The position numbers and the translations under genes were made by a program. A stretch of DNA of 64,000 nucleotides from Zestomonas carbonaria (lineage in GTDB: Bacteria; Pseudomonadota; Gammaproteobacteria; Pseudomonadales; Pseudomonadaceae): positions 50,274 to 114,273 of the forward strand of contig NZ_CAJFCI010000025.1 in the NCBI RefSeq assembly GCF_904061905.1. Direction: 5' to 3'. A model generated the notes under the pieces. That model saw nothing but the letters and a program-made list of their open reading frames with translations. It was not told where the DNA came from and did not search any database. Below, in pieces: positions 50,220-62,099 of this stretch. Within the stretch, counting starts at the first letter, position 1. The number at the start of each line of letters is the position of its first letter.

Positions 50220-52790
50220 ATGCCCAACGAGGTTCCCAGCATCCACGTAGCCAGCGCCCTGCCGCGCCTGCCGGCCGCCCATGTGCCACGGCCGCGGCTA
50301 AGCCAGCGGCTGCTCGGCCATGAATGCCGGCTGACCCTGGTCTGCGCCCCGGCCGGCTACGGCAAGAGCGTGCTGCTGGGCGAATGCGTGCGCCGGGTGC
50401 CGGCCGGTACCCGGCTGGTCTGGCTCGACCTGCTCGGCCACCCGCTGGAGCCCGCCGAACTGCTCGCGCGCCTGGCCGCCGCCCTGCAAGCGAAGCCCGG
50501 CGGCGGCGATCCCGAAATGGAGCTGGCCCAACTGCTCGGCCATCTCGAACAACCGTTGTGGATCGTCCTCGACGATTATCCCCGGCAACCCTGCGCCGAA
50601 CTGGACGCCTGCCTCGGCCGCCTGCTCGAACGCGCCCCGCACACCCTGCGCTGGTGGATCGGCGGGCGCCGCCGCCCGGACTGGAGCCTGCCGCGCCTGC
50701 TGCTGCAAGGCGACCTGCTGGAACTGGGCGCGCGCGACCTGGCCCTCGACCAGCAGGAGCTCGACGCCCTGCTCGGCAAGCATCAGGTACAGCTACCCGC
50801 CGAACAACGCGCGCTGCTGCTGGAACACAGCGACGGCTGGCTGGCCGCCATCTGCCTGCTGCTGCTCCAGGGCGACCCCCAGAACCTCGCCGAGCGCCTG
50901 GCCGCCGGCCCGCCGCTACTGCAGGAATACGTCAGCCGCGAAGTGCTCGCCGACCTGCCCGGCCCCCTGCGGCATGGGCTGACCCTGCAGGCCTACATGC
51001 CGAGGTTCTGCGCCGCGCTGTGCGCCCAGGTGCTGGAGGACGAGGGCGGCGCCCGGCTGTTCGACGAATTGCGCCAGCGCCAGTTGTTCCTCCACGACCT
51101 CGATGGCTACGGCGAATGGTTCCGCCTGGAGCGACCGCTGGCGACCATCCTCAAGCAGCTCCATGGCCCCCACGAACCGCTCCACGCCCACGAGCGGGCC
51201 TGCCAGTGGTTTTCCCAGCAGGGCCGGGTGCGCGAAGCCGTGGAGCACGCGCTCCGCGCCGAGCGCCCGGACGTGGCGGCCAGCCACCTGCAACGCTATG
51301 GCGAGGACATGCTGTTGCTCAGCCGCAACGGCGCGCAGTTCCTGGCCTGGCGCGACGAGTTGCCGGCCGGCCTGTTCACCAGCACCCCGCGACTGATCAC
51401 CCTGCAAGCCTGGGCGCTGATCATCTGCGCGCGGCTCGACGAAGTGGACACCTGCCTCGATGACCTCGCCCGCTTCCTGCCGCAGCCGGACGCGCGCCGC
51501 CAGCAACAGTTGCTGGCCCAGTACCAGAGCATCCAGGGCGTGTTGCAGCGCCAGCTCGGCCAGCGCGCTGCCCGCCAGCACAGCCTGGAAGCCCTCGAAA
51601 TCCTCGCGCCGACGGCCTGGACGCAGCGGGTGCTGTGCTACCAGATGCTGACCCAGCAGGCCCTGGCGGAAAGCGACCTGAACGCCGCCCGGCACTACAA
51701 CCACGAGGGCCTGCGCCTCGCCCGCCAGCGCGGCAACCTGCCCTTCGAATCGCTGCTCAGCCTCGAACGCGTCCACCTGCTGGCCATGCAGGGCGAGGGC
51801 GAGCGCGCCCTGGACCAGGTCGAGCAGTCCCTGCAGGACATGCAGGAGGACGGCCGCCACGGGCCGGTGCTGGTACGCCTGCTGTTGCTGCGCGGCAAGC
51901 TGCTGGCCGCGCGCGGCGCCAGCGTCGAGGCCGGTCATGCCCTGCGTGCCGCCCTGGAGGAGGGCGAACGCTGCCAGGATGCCTACCTGCTGTACGCCTA
52001 CCTGGGGCTCGCCGAACTGGCGGCCGAGAACGGCGAGTTCGACCGCGCCCAGCAACTGCTGCGCAAGGCCGAGCGGCAGATGCACTGGCTGAAGGTGCAG
52101 GAGGTGCGCTATCGCGAGGCGCTACAGCATGTCCAGGGCCTGCTCTGGCTGTACCAGGGCGAAGCGGACAAGGCCCGGGAATGCTTCCGGCAGGTGAGCC
52201 ACAACCTGCGGGTGTTCGACCTGCTGGCGCCCTCCGGCTTCTACGACCTGCCGCTGCGCAACCGGCTCGGCCTGGCCCAGGCCGATCTGGCCCTGGGCCA
52301 GATCGACAAGGCGGCCACCGCCTTGCAGGCGCTCGAACGGGAATGCCGCGAAGCCGGCCTGCGCAGCCTGGCCTGCGAGTGCCTGCTGGTCCTGGCCGAA
52401 GCGCGGCTGCTCGCCGGGCGCAGCAAGACGGCCAACGGCCTGCTGGACCAGGCGCTCGACGAGGCGCAGCGGCTCAACCTGCTGCCGCCGCTGCGCGGCC
52501 TGCTGGCCCGCCAGCGCGCCTGGCTGGAGTCCCGCCTGCCGGCGCCGGCCGAGCGCCAGGGCTGCCTGAGCCTGCTCGAACCCTCGCCGGAACGCTCCCC
52601 GCTGACCCGCCGCGAAGCGGCGGTGCTGAAGCTGATCGCCCAGGGCCTGTCCAACCAGCAGATCGCCGAACTGTTGTGCGTCTCCCTGCACACGGTGAAA
52701 AGCCACGCCCGCCACATCAACGCCAAGCTCGGCGTCGAACGCCGCACCCAGGCCGTGGCTCATGCCAAGGCGCAGGGCTGGCTGAGCTAG
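50220..52790 (+). CDS. MalT-like LuxR-family ATP-dependent activator
   Basis: An 856-residue STAND-class regulator. A P-loop APAGYGKSVLLGE is near residue 42, with LDDYPRQP for Walker B. A long helical TPR-like sensor region follows (about 400-760), and the C-terminus carries a LuxR HTH (LTRREAAVLKLIAQGLSNQQIAELLCVSLHTVKSHARHI). It resembles MalT/AlkS and probably activates the DUF1302-DUF1329 or beta-oxidation genes on ligand binding. The ligand is unknown. Confidence 0.88.
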   Translation: MPNEVPSIHVASALPRLPAAHVPRPRLSQRLLGHECRLTLVCAPAGYGKSVLLGECVRRVPAGTRLVWLDLLGHPLEPAELLARLAAALQAKPGGGDPEMELAQLLGHLEQPLWIVLDDYPRQPCAELDACLGRLLERAPHTLRWWIGGRRRPDWSLPRLLLQGDLLELGARDLALDQQELDALLGKHQVQLPAEQRALLLEHSDGWLAAICLLLLQGDPQNLAERLAAGPPLLQEYVSREVLADLPGPLRHGLTLQAYMPRFCAALCAQVLEDEGGARLFDELRQRQLFLHDLDGYGEWFRLERPLATILKQLHGPHEPLHAHERACQWFSQQGRVREAVEHALRAERPDVAASHLQRYGEDMLLLSRNGAQFLAWRDELPAGLFTSTPRLITLQAWALIICARLDEVDTCLDDLARFLPQPDARRQQQLLAQYQSIQGVLQRQLGQRAARQHSLEALEILAPTAWTQRVLCYQMLTQQALAESDLNAARHYNHEGLRLARQRGNLPFESLLSLERVHLLAMQGEGERALDQVEQSLQDMQEDGRHGPVLVRLLLLRGKLLAARGASVEAGHALRAALEEGERCQDAYLLYAYLGLAELAAENGEFDRAQQLLRKAERQMHWLKVQEVRYREALQHVQGLLWLYQGEADKARECFRQVSHNLRVFDLLAPSGFYDLPLRNRLGLAQADLALGQIDKAATALQALERECREAGLRSLACECLLVLAEARLLAGRSKTANGLLDQALDEAQRLNLLPPLRGLLARQRAWLESRLPAPAERQGCLSLLEPSPERSPLTRREAAVLKLIAQGLSNQQIAELLCVSLHTVKSHARHINAKLGVERRTQAVAHAKAQGWLS

Positions 52791-53008
52791 GTTCTGATCG
52801 AAAAGTCGTCGAGCGCAGGCACTTTTCGGATGTGCCATCGACGGTGAACCATCCTGGTTCCATCTTGCTGCGACACGTCAGCCCCTCACCCCAGCCCTCT
52901 CCCAGAGGGAGAGGGGCAGTCAGAGGAAACCGGTACCCCCGTTTCCCGGCATATCTCCGTTCTCATCCGAACGGTTCATCGCTTTTCGCCATGACATCGC
53001 AAAAACAC

Positions 53009-53037
53009 TTCACATATTCCGCACAGCGAAATATATT
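53009..53037 (+). promoter_or_regulatory. Promoter and IclR-type operator of the beta-oxidation operon
   Basis: A palindrome with arms ATATTCCGC and GCGAAATAT around ACA (53014-53034) fills the spacer of a good promoter, TTCACA (53009-53014) with TATATT (53032-53037). It lies 29 bp before the ATG at 53063. Near-identical sites, in the same orientation relative to the gene served, precede the MFS and CoA-ligase genes. Confidence 0.7.
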
Positions 53038-53062
53038 TCCGAAAAACAAGGAGAACATTGCG

Positions 53063-55161
<2,099 letters not shown>

Positions 55162-55165
<4 letters not shown>

Positions 55166-56343
55166 CCGATGCCGTGATCGTCTCCACCGCGCGCACGCCG
55201 ATCGGCAAGGCGTTTCGCGGTGCCTTCAACAACACCCACGGCGCCGTGCTCGCCGGCCACGTGGTGCGCCACGCGGTGGCCCGTGCCGGGATCGACCCGG
55301 CACTGATCGAAGACTGCGTGCTCGGCTGCGGCCTGCCGGAAGGCGCCACCGGCAAGAACGTCGCGCGCCTGGCGGTGGTCCAGGCCGGCCTGCCGATCGG
55401 CATCGCCGGCGCCACGGTCAACCGCTTCTGCGGCTCGGGCCTGCAGGCCATCGCCCAGGCCGCGCACCTGATCAGGGCCGAGGGCATCCCGGCGATGATC
55501 GCCGGCGGCGTCGAGTCGATCAGCCTGGTGCAGCCGAGCCTCAACCAGAACCACATCCAGGAGGCCGGGCTGTTCCAGGCCAGGCCCGACCTGTGGCTGC
55601 CGATGATCGACACCGCCGACATCGTCGCCCGACGCTACGGCGTCAGCCGCGAGGTGCAGGACGAACTGGCCCTGGAGAGCCAGCGGCGCACCGCCGCGGC
55701 CCAGGCCGCCGGGCGCTTCGATGCCGAGATCGTGCCGCTGGAGTCCGTCCGGCTGGTCAAGGACAAGCACAGCGGCGCGCTCAGCGAGGAGCGCGTGCGC
55801 CTCGAACGCGACGAGTGCAACCGCGCCGACACCACGCCCGCCGGCCTGGCCGCGCTGGAGCCGGTGCGCGGCGCCGGCCACTTCGTCACCGCCGGCAACG
55901 CCAGCCAGCTATCCGACGGCGCCAGCGCCTGTGTGCTGGTCGACGGGCGCCTCGCCACGCGGCATGACCTGCCGGTGCTGGGCATCTTCCGGGGCTTCGC
56001 GGTGGCCGGCTGCGAGCCCGACGAGATGGGCATCGGCCCGGTGTTCGCGGTGCCCAGGTTGCTCAAGCGCCACGGCCTGAGCGTGGACGACATCGGCCTG
56101 TGGGAGCTCAACGAGGCGTTCGCCTCGCAGGTGATCCACTGCCGCGACCGCCTCGGCATCGACCCCGAAAAACTCAACGTCGACGGCGGCTCCATCGCCA
56201 TCGGCCACCCCTACGGCATGACCGGCGCGCGCCTGGTTGGCCACGCGCTGCTCGAAGGCAGGCGCCGTGGCGTGCGCTATGTCGTCGTGACCATGTGCAT
56301 CGCTGGCGGCATGGGCGCCGCCGGCCTGTTCGAAATCGCCTGA
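55162..56343 (+). CDS. Acetyl-CoA acyltransferase (thiolase)
   Basis: A 393-residue thiolase with the nucleophile Cys90 in [12 protein letters not shown], the base histidine in [17 protein letters not shown], and the second cysteine in [14 protein letters not shown]. It splits 3-ketoacyl-CoA to acetyl-CoA and the shortened acyl-CoA. It is translationally coupled to the upstream hydratase/dehydrogenase gene, so both act in the same beta-oxidation pathway (PimB-like by position). Confidence 0.9.
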
Positions 56344-56352
56344 GGACATCCC

Positions 56353-57549
56353 ATGAACATCGACTACACCGCCGAAGAACTGGCCTTCCGTGACGAAGTC
56401 CGGGCCTTCCTGGCCGCCGAGCTGCCCGCCGACATCGCTGCCAAGGTGCGCCTCGGCAAGCGCCTGAAGAAAAACGACCACCAGCGCTGGCAGAAGATCC
56501 TCGCCGCCAAGGGCTGGTACGCGCCGGGCTGGCCGGTGGAATACGGCGGCACCGAATGGGGCGCCGTCGAGAAGCACATCTTCGACGAGGAATGCGCCGC
56601 CGCCGGCGCCCCGCGCCTGGTGCCGTTCGGCGTCAACATGGTCGCCCCGGTGATCATCAAGTTCGGCACCCAGGCCCAGAAGGACCACTACCTGCCGCGC
56701 ATCCTCTCCGGCGAGGACTGGTGGTGCCAGGGCTACTCCGAGCCGGGTGCCGGCTCCGACCTGGCATCGCTGAAGACCCGCGCGGTGCGCGACGGCGACC
56801 ACTACGTGGTCAATGGCCAGAAGACCTGGACCACCCTCGGCCAGCACGCCAACATGATCTTCTGCCTGGTGCGCACCGACCCCGAGGCGCAGCAGCAGCG
56901 CGGCATCAGCTTCCTGCTGATCGACATGGACACGCCCGGCATCAGCGTGCGGCCGATCATCACCCTCGACGGCGACCACGAGGTCAACGAGGTGTTCTTC
57001 GACAACGTCCGCGTACCGGTGGAGAACCTGGTCGGCCGCGAGAACGAAGGCTGGACCTGCGCCAAGTACCTGCTCACCCACGAGCGCACCGGGCTGGCCG
57101 GCATCGGCGCCTCCAAGGCCGCGCTGCGCCACCTCAAGCGCATCGCCGCCAGGGAACTGTGCGACGGCAAACCGCTGCTCGACGACCCGCTGCTGCGCGC
57201 GCAGATCGCCGAGGTGGAGATGCAACTGCGCGCCATCGAGATCAGCACCCTGCGCATCTGCGCGGCGGCCGCCCACGGCGGCGTGCCGGGCACCGAAAGC
57301 TCGATCCTCAAGGTCAAGGGCACCGAGGTGCGCCAGGCGATCAGCAACCTGCTGCGCAAGGTCATCGGCCCCTACGCCCTGCCGCTGCTCGAAGAAGAAC
57401 TGGAGCTGGAACATGCCGGCGAGTGGCTGCACGCCGACTACAGCGCGGCGCTGGCCGGCCAGTACTTCAACCTGCGCAAGCTGTCGATCTTCGGCGGCTC
57501 CAACGAAATCCAGAAAAACATCGTTTCCAAGATGATGCTCGAGCTGTAA
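56353..57549 (+). CDS. Acyl-CoA dehydrogenase (PimC-like large subunit)
   Basis: A 398-residue flavoprotein of the acyl-CoA dehydrogenase family, with QGYSEPGAGSDLASLKTRAVRDGDHYVVNGQKTWTTLGQHA and C-terminal LSIFGGSNEIQKNIVSKMML. It resembles the large subunit of pimeloyl-CoA dehydrogenase. A second dehydrogenase gene follows, as in PimCD, and the two may form a heteromer. It starts 9 bp after the thiolase gene. Confidence 0.85.
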   Translation: MNIDYTAEELAFRDEVRAFLAAELPADIAAKVRLGKRLKKNDHQRWQKILAAKGWYAPGWPVEYGGTEWGAVEKHIFDEECAAAGAPRLVPFGVNMVAPVIIKFGTQAQKDHYLPRILSGEDWWCQGYSEPGAGSDLASLKTRAVRDGDHYVVNGQKTWTTLGQHANMIFCLVRTDPEAQQQRGISFLLIDMDTPGISVRPIITLDGDHEVNEVFFDNVRVPVENLVGRENEGWTCAKYLLTHERTGLAGIGASKAALRHLKRIAARELCDGKPLLDDPLLRAQIAEVEMQLRAIEISTLRICAAAAHGGVPGTESSILKVKGTEVRQAISNLLRKVIGPYALPLLEEELELEHAGEWLHADYSAALAGQYFNLRKLSIFGGSNEIQKNIVSKMMLEL

Positions 57550-57675
57550 CGCCTGCTCCCTCTCCCACTCGTGGGAGAGGGGCCGGGGGAGGGCCTGCGG
57601 TAGGCCCCACCCAGATCGCCACCCTATTCGGATAGCCTGGACGCGCAGCACGCGGCCAGTCTCAAGGAGACATCG
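57550..57675. repeat. CTCTCCC/GGGAGAG palindrome between the dehydrogenase genes
   Basis: A TCCCTCTCCCACTCGTGGGAGAGGGG palindrome, longest perfect arm CCTCTCCCAC, occupies about 57558-57583 of a 126-bp gap within the operon. It belongs to the dispersed repeat family and may reduce expression of the second dehydrogenase. Confidence 0.6.
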
Positions 57676-58818
57676 ATGGACTTCAAACTGACCGAAGAGC
57701 AGCAGATGCTGCAAGACACCGCGGCGCGCCTGGTGCGCGACGCCTACAGCTTCGAAGCGCGCGAAAAGCACGCGAAGACCGAGCTGGGCTACTCGGCCGA
57801 ATTCTGGCAGCAGCTCGGCGAGCTGGGCCTGACCGCCGTGCCGTTCGGCGAGGAGGCCGGCGGCTTCGGCGGCAGCGGCGTGGAAACCCTGCTGATCATG
57901 ACCGAGCTGGGACGCGGCCTGTGCCTGGAGCCCTACCTGCACTCGGTGATCTTCGCCGGCGGCCTGCTCGAACAGCTCGGCAGCCCGGCGCAGAAGGACG
58001 CCCTGCTCGGCGACGTGGCCAGTGCCCAGGTGCAGTTGGCGGTGGCCTTCGAAGAGCCGCAGAGCCACTACAACCTGAACGACGTGCGGACCCGCGCCGA
58101 AGCGGTGGACGGCGGCTGGAAGCTCTCCGGCCGCAAGGCCGTGGTGATTGGCGGCCACAGCGCCGGACGCATCCTGGTCAGCGCCCGCACCGGCGGTGCC
58201 GACCGCGACGAGGCCGGCATCAGCCTGTTCCTGGTCGACCCCGGCGCCGCCGGCGTCAGCCGCCGCAGCTACCCGAACATCGACGGTCCCAAGGCCTGCG
58301 ACCTGTTCCTCGACGGCGTCTTCGTGCCCGCCGACCAGTTGCTCGGCGAGCCCGGCAACGCCCTGCCGGCGATCCGCTACCAGCAGGGCCGCGCCATCGC
58401 CGCGCAGTGCGCCGAGTCGCTGGGCAACATGCAGGAAGCCTGCGACCTGACCCTCGACTACCTGAAGACCCGCAGGCAGTTCGGCGCGCCGATCGGCAAG
58501 TTCCAGGTCCTCCAGCACCGCATGGTCGACATGCGCACCGAGCTGGAACAGGCCACCTCCATGGCCATCCTCGCCGCCTGCGTCGCCGACCAGCCGGACA
58601 GCGCCGAGCGTTCGCGCATCCTCGCCAACGCCAAGTTCACCTGCACCCGCGCCGGCCGCTTCATCGCCGAGCAGGCGATCCAGTTGCACGGCGGCATCGG
58701 CATGACCTGGGAATACGTCCTCGCCCACCACGCCAAGCGCCTGGTGATGCTCGGCCACCAGTTCGGCGACGACGATCATCACCTGAAGGTGTATGCGAGC
58801 CTGCTCGAAGTGGCATAA
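57676..58818 (+). CDS. Acyl-CoA dehydrogenase (PimD-like small subunit)
   Basis: A 380-residue acyl-CoA dehydrogenase (MDFKLTEEQQMLQDTAARLVRD) with FEEPQSHYNLNDVRTRAEAVDGGWKLSGRKAVVIGG and C-terminal AIQLHGGIGMTWEYVLAHHAKRL. It resembles the small subunit of pimeloyl-CoA dehydrogenase. It is the last gene of the plus-strand operon and ends before a spacer with short inverted repeats (TAACCCATCATG...GATGATGGGTTA). Confidence 0.85.
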   Translation: MDFKLTEEQQMLQDTAARLVRDAYSFEAREKHAKTELGYSAEFWQQLGELGLTAVPFGEEAGGFGGSGVETLLIMTELGRGLCLEPYLHSVIFAGGLLEQLGSPAQKDALLGDVASAQVQLAVAFEEPQSHYNLNDVRTRAEAVDGGWKLSGRKAVVIGGHSAGRILVSARTGGADRDEAGISLFLVDPGAAGVSRRSYPNIDGPKACDLFLDGVFVPADQLLGEPGNALPAIRYQQGRAIAAQCAESLGNMQEACDLTLDYLKTRRQFGAPIGKFQVLQHRMVDMRTELEQATSMAILAACVADQPDSAERSRILANAKFTCTRAGRFIAEQAIQLHGGIGMTWEYVLAHHAKRLVMLGHQFGDDDHHLKVYASLLEVA

Positions 58819-59074
58819 GCGGGAGAACGGCCGGCCAAGCCCGGCCATCTTCCCGAATCGTAGAGCGTAGGATGGCTGAGTGGCGCACGGCCGCCATTCC
58901 GTCCACCCACTCGTACTCGATGCGCCGCATAACCCATCATGGGAGGCGCCGGACATGCCGATGATGGGTTACGGCGCCAGACATCCCAGCCAAGACCAGT
59001 ACAACGATGCCTGGCGCCTAACCCATCCTACGACCTACGAATCGCGAGCCCGCATGGGCACGGCGAGATTTCGC

Positions 59075-59524
59075 TCACTCCCCGTCCGGAATCTCCGGCT
59101 CGACCAACTGCGCCAATTGCAGCAACGACTCCTGCCAGCCCAGGTAACAGGCCTCGGCGGGAATGGCGTCGGGCACGCCCTCCTGGGTGATGTCGAGCTC
59201 GGTCCCGCAGGACACCGCCTTGAGCGCGACGGTCACCTGGATCGTGCCGGGCAGGTTCGGGTCGTCGAAGACATCGGTGTAGCGAATCAGCTCATGCGCC
59301 ACCAGCTCCAGGTAGGTGCCGGAAAAGGCGTGGCTGGTACCGGTGTTGAAATTGCTGAACGACATCTTGTAGGTGCCGCCGACGCGGGCATCCAGGTGAT
59401 GGACCTTGCCGGTGAAGCCGTGCGGCGGCAGCCACTTGGCCTTGGCGTCCGGGTCGAGAAAGGCCCGGTAGACCCGCTCGGGCGCGGCGCGCAGAACACG
59501 GTGAAGGCGAATGGTGCTGGGCAT
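59075..59524 (-). CDS. SRPBCC/AHSA1-family protein
   Basis: A 149-residue Bet v1-fold protein of the AHSA1 group, starting MPSTIRLHRVLRAAPERVYRAFLDPDAKAKWLPPHGFTGKVH. Such proteins bind hydrophobic ligands or act as co-chaperones; none of its partners is known. It lies alone between the dehydrogenase operon and the MFS gene. A longer frame to 60757 is a shadow of the transporter gene. Confidence 0.85.
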   Translation of the reverse strand: MPSTIRLHRVLRAAPERVYRAFLDPDAKAKWLPPHGFTGKVHHLDARVGGTYKMSFSNFNTGTSHAFSGTYLELVAHELIRYTDVFDDPNLPGTIQVTVALKAVSCGTELDITQEGVPDAIPAEACYLGWQESLLQLAQLVEPEIPDGE

Positions 59525-59664
59525 GATGAAACTCCTGCGACTGACGAATGCCGGGACTGGCACTCCATGGTCGAACGGGCGGGCGCGATTTCGACACCGG
59601 CCCCGATCGCCCATCCACGCAGGTCCTCCCCTCGCCCCAGAACGGGCGAGGGGAGGAGCGGGCG

Positions 59665-61023
59665 TCACGCCGGTTGCTGTCCGGCTTCCACCGATGCCTC
59701 GCCGGCACCCTTCGGCCGCCACTGCTGCAGGCGGTCGAGGCTGTCCCGGTAGTGCTTCAGGCCCATTCCCAGCAGCACGATGGCGCCCACCAGCGCCACA
59801 CCGGTGACGATCAGCAGCGAGTAGCGCAGCGCCAGGTCGTCGGCGAACACGAAGTCGGTGACCAGTGCCACGGCGGTGGGGCCGACGCCAAGGCCGATCA
59901 GGGTGATGATGAACAGGTAGATCGCCGACGCCTGGCCGCGCATGGAGTTGGGCATGATCTCCTGGATCGCCGCCGGGCCGACGCCGAAGGGCATGGCGAT
60001 GGTGAACACGTGCAGGGCGATCAGCCCCAGCGCCAGCTCGCCGGTGGCCGCCAGGTAGGCGAGGTTGAGCGGCAGGGTCAGGACCGCCGAGACGATCGCC
60101 ACGCGCAGCGGCGCATCGCGGTAGCCGCGACGGTGCAGCAGGTCGGACAGGCGCCCGCCAGCCACGATGCCCAGCGAGCCGGCCAGCGCCACCACCGCGC
60201 CGTAGAGCACGCCCACCTCGCTGGCCGACCAGCCGTAGGTGCGGATGAAGAAGGTGGGAATCCAGGCGGAACCGCCGTAGGCGGCGAAGGCCAGGCAGGC
60301 GAAGCCGAAGTTGTGGCACAGCACGGTGCGGCGGTTGGCCTTGAGGTAGCCGGCCACTTCCGCCAGGGGCACCTCGACGCCGGCGCCGATGCCCTGCCGC
60401 TGCGGTTCCTTGATCGCCAGCAGCACCAGGGTGAACAGCGCGCCGGCGGCGCCGAGGATCAGGAAGATCAGTTGCCAGTGACGAACCTCGCCGAGCAGCG
60501 GCAGGGTCACGTCGCCCTGGGCCGAGGCGAACTTGACCACCAGCCCGCCGAGCAAGAAGGCCAGGCCCGAGCCGATGTAGATGCCCATGGAATAGACGCT
60601 CATCGCCGTGGCGCGCAGGCGCGGCGGGAAGCTGTCCGCGATCAGCGAGTAGGCCGAGGGCGACAGCGCCGCCTCGCCGACGCCGACGCCGATGCGGAAG
60701 GTGAGGAACTGCCAGAAATTCTTCGCCGTGCCGCACAGCGCGGTCATCAGGCTCCACAGCAGCACGCCGATGGCGATCAGCCCGCGCCGGCTCTTGCGGT
60801 CGGCCAGGCGCCCGAGGGGGATGCCGCAGATGGTGTAGAACAGCGCGAAGGACAGGCCCATGAGCAGGCTCATGTGGGTGTCGGTGATATCCAGGTCGCG
60901 GCGGATCGGTTCGACCAGCAGGTTGAGGATCTGCCGGTCGATGAAGGACAGCACGTAGGCCAGCATCAGGATGCCGACCGTCAGCCAGGCTCGGGTACTC
61001 GAAGGGTAGCCGTTGTTATGCAT
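59665..61023 (-). CDS. MFS transporter, spinster-like
   Basis: A 452-residue major facilitator protein with twelve helices and the loop motif GRLADRKSRRGLIAIG between helices 2 and 3. The N-terminal VLSFIDRQILNLLVEPIRRDLDITDTHMSLL resembles spinster-type carriers. An IclR-type palindrome in the leader (61132-61150) ties it to the ligase and beta-oxidation genes, so it likely imports the acid degraded there. The ATG at 61023 is chosen. Confidence 0.88.
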   Translation of the reverse strand: MHNNGYPSSTRAWLTVGILMLAYVLSFIDRQILNLLVEPIRRDLDITDTHMSLLMGLSFALFYTICGIPLGRLADRKSRRGLIAIGVLLWSLMTALCGTAKNFWQFLTFRIGVGVGEAALSPSAYSLIADSFPPRLRATAMSVYSMGIYIGSGLAFLLGGLVVKFASAQGDVTLPLLGEVRHWQLIFLILGAAGALFTLVLLAIKEPQRQGIGAGVEVPLAEVAGYLKANRRTVLCHNFGFACLAFAAYGGSAWIPTFFIRTYGWSASEVGVLYGAVVALAGSLGIVAGGRLSDLLHRRGYRDAPLRVAIVSAVLTLPLNLAYLAATGELALGLIALHVFTIAMPFGVGPAAIQEIMPNSMRGQASAIYLFIITLIGLGVGPTAVALVTDFVFADDLALRYSLLIVTGVALVGAIVLLGMGLKHYRDSLDRLQQWRPKGAGEASVEAGQQPA

Positions 61024-61131
61024 TGGAATGGCTCCGGGTGAGGGCGGCGCTGCCGCGGAGCCACGACTTTCCCCCAGAACCACTCAGGCATCAAGTTAAA
61101 ATGATCCTAATATTTCAAAATTTATTACTTA

Positions 61132-61150
61132 TGTTCCGCTGTGCGAAACA
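61132..61150 (-). promoter_or_regulatory. IclR-type operator upstream of the MFS gene
   Basis: TGTTCCGCTGTGCGAAACA is a near-perfect palindrome. On the minus strand, facing the MFS gene, it reads TTTCGCACAGCGGAA followed by an AT-rich stretch (CATAAGTAATAAATTTT). It matches the sites at 53014-53034 and 62061-62075 in orientation and core. Confidence 0.7.
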
Positions 61151-61159
61151 TTGTCGAGA

Positions 61160-61942
61160 TCAAACCCCCAGGCTCTCGATGTCCCGCGCCAGCGAGGCAA
61201 GCTGCTGCGCCAGCGAACCCTTGAGGTCTTCCTCGCTGACCTGGTACTGCGGCCCGCCGCAGGTCAGCGCCATGATGTTGCCGTCGGACAGGCGCAGCGG
61301 CACGCCGGCGGCGATCACGTTGCGGTCCCAGTCGCCCAGGGAGAAACAGAAACCGTGCTCCTGGTACTCGGCGAAGGACTCCTGCAGCGACGCCTTCATC
61401 TCCGGCCAGGCCTCGGCGTACTTGGCTTCCAGCGCGGCCATCAGGTGCTCCCGGGCCAGCACCGGGGTGGCCGCCAGGTAGGCGCGGCCAGCGGCAGTGG
61501 TGGCCAGCGGCAGGCGCACGCCGGCGTCCATGCGCAGGGTGGTCACCTCCGCCGGGCGGCAGTTCTCCACGTAGATCATCGACAGCCGGTCGCGGCAGGT
61601 CAGTCCCACCGTGGTGTTGGTGCGCCGGGCGAACTCGTCCATGTAGGGCTTGGCCAACTGGCGCACGCGCAGGTTGGAGACGTAGGCGTAGCCCAGGGCG
61701 AGCACGCCGGAGTCGAGCTGGTACTTCTCCAGTTGCGGCGCATAGCTGAGGTAGCCGAGCTTGGTCAGGGTGTAGGTCATGCGCGACACGGTGGGCTTGG
61801 GCAGCCCGGTCAGCCTGGCGATGTCCTGGTTGCCCAGCACCACCGAGCCATGGGTGAAGGCGCGCAGCACGTCCAGGCCGCGGGCCAGCGCCTCGACGAA
61901 CTTACGGTCTTTCGCTGTGGAGTTGTCTTCTAGGTCGCTCAT
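61160..61942 (-). CDS. IclR-family transcriptional regulator
   Basis: A 260-residue regulator with an N-terminal winged HTH (EALARGLDVLRAFTHGSVVLGNQDIARLTGLPKPTVSRMTYTLTKLGYL) and a C-terminal effector-binding domain (VGLTCRDRLSMIYVENCRPAEVTTLRMDAG). The PcaR/PobR-type effector domain senses small acids. It is divergent from the CoA-ligase gene and is the natural candidate to bind the three shared palindromes. The ATG at 61942 fits the family N-terminus. Confidence 0.9.
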   Translation of the reverse strand: MSDLEDNSTAKDRKFVEALARGLDVLRAFTHGSVVLGNQDIARLTGLPKPTVSRMTYTLTKLGYLSYAPQLEKYQLDSGVLALGYAYVSNLRVRQLAKPYMDEFARRTNTTVGLTCRDRLSMIYVENCRPAEVTTLRMDAGVRLPLATTAAGRAYLAATPVLAREHLMAALEAKYAEAWPEMKASLQESFAEYQEHGFCFSLGDWDRNVIAAGVPLRLSDGNIMALTCGGPQYQVSEEDLKGSLAQQLASLARDIESLGV

Positions 61943-62060
61943 GTACGTTCCGCCTGGCATGGGAGAGCGTGCGCACCATAGCAGATAGCGTCGAGTCGAG
62001 CAGCGCTCCGACAGGTGTCGATTGCAGGATATGGGGCTAACCTCTAATATCGGTAGTTAG

Positions 62061-62075
62061 TTTCGCACAGCAGAA
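62061..62075 (+). promoter_or_regulatory. IclR-type operator upstream of the CoA-ligase gene
   Basis: TTTCGCACAGCAGAA, followed by TAACA, lies 25 bp before the ligase ATG and in the gap shared with the divergent IclR gene. It has one mismatch in the right half-site compared with the other two copies. It may serve both ligase control and IclR autoregulation. Confidence 0.65.
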
Positions 62076-62099
62076 TAACAAACCGACTGGAGAAATGGC

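Noticed and set aside
51635..53062. Upstream extension of the hydratase/dehydrogenase frame
   Set aside because: It crosses the MalT-like gene in another frame and a repeat. The family N-terminus and ribosome site fix the start at 53063.
55909..58956. Minus-strand open frame of 1015 codons
   Set aside because: It is antisense to the thiolase and two dehydrogenase genes, which have complete family motifs. High GC content leaves long shadow frames.
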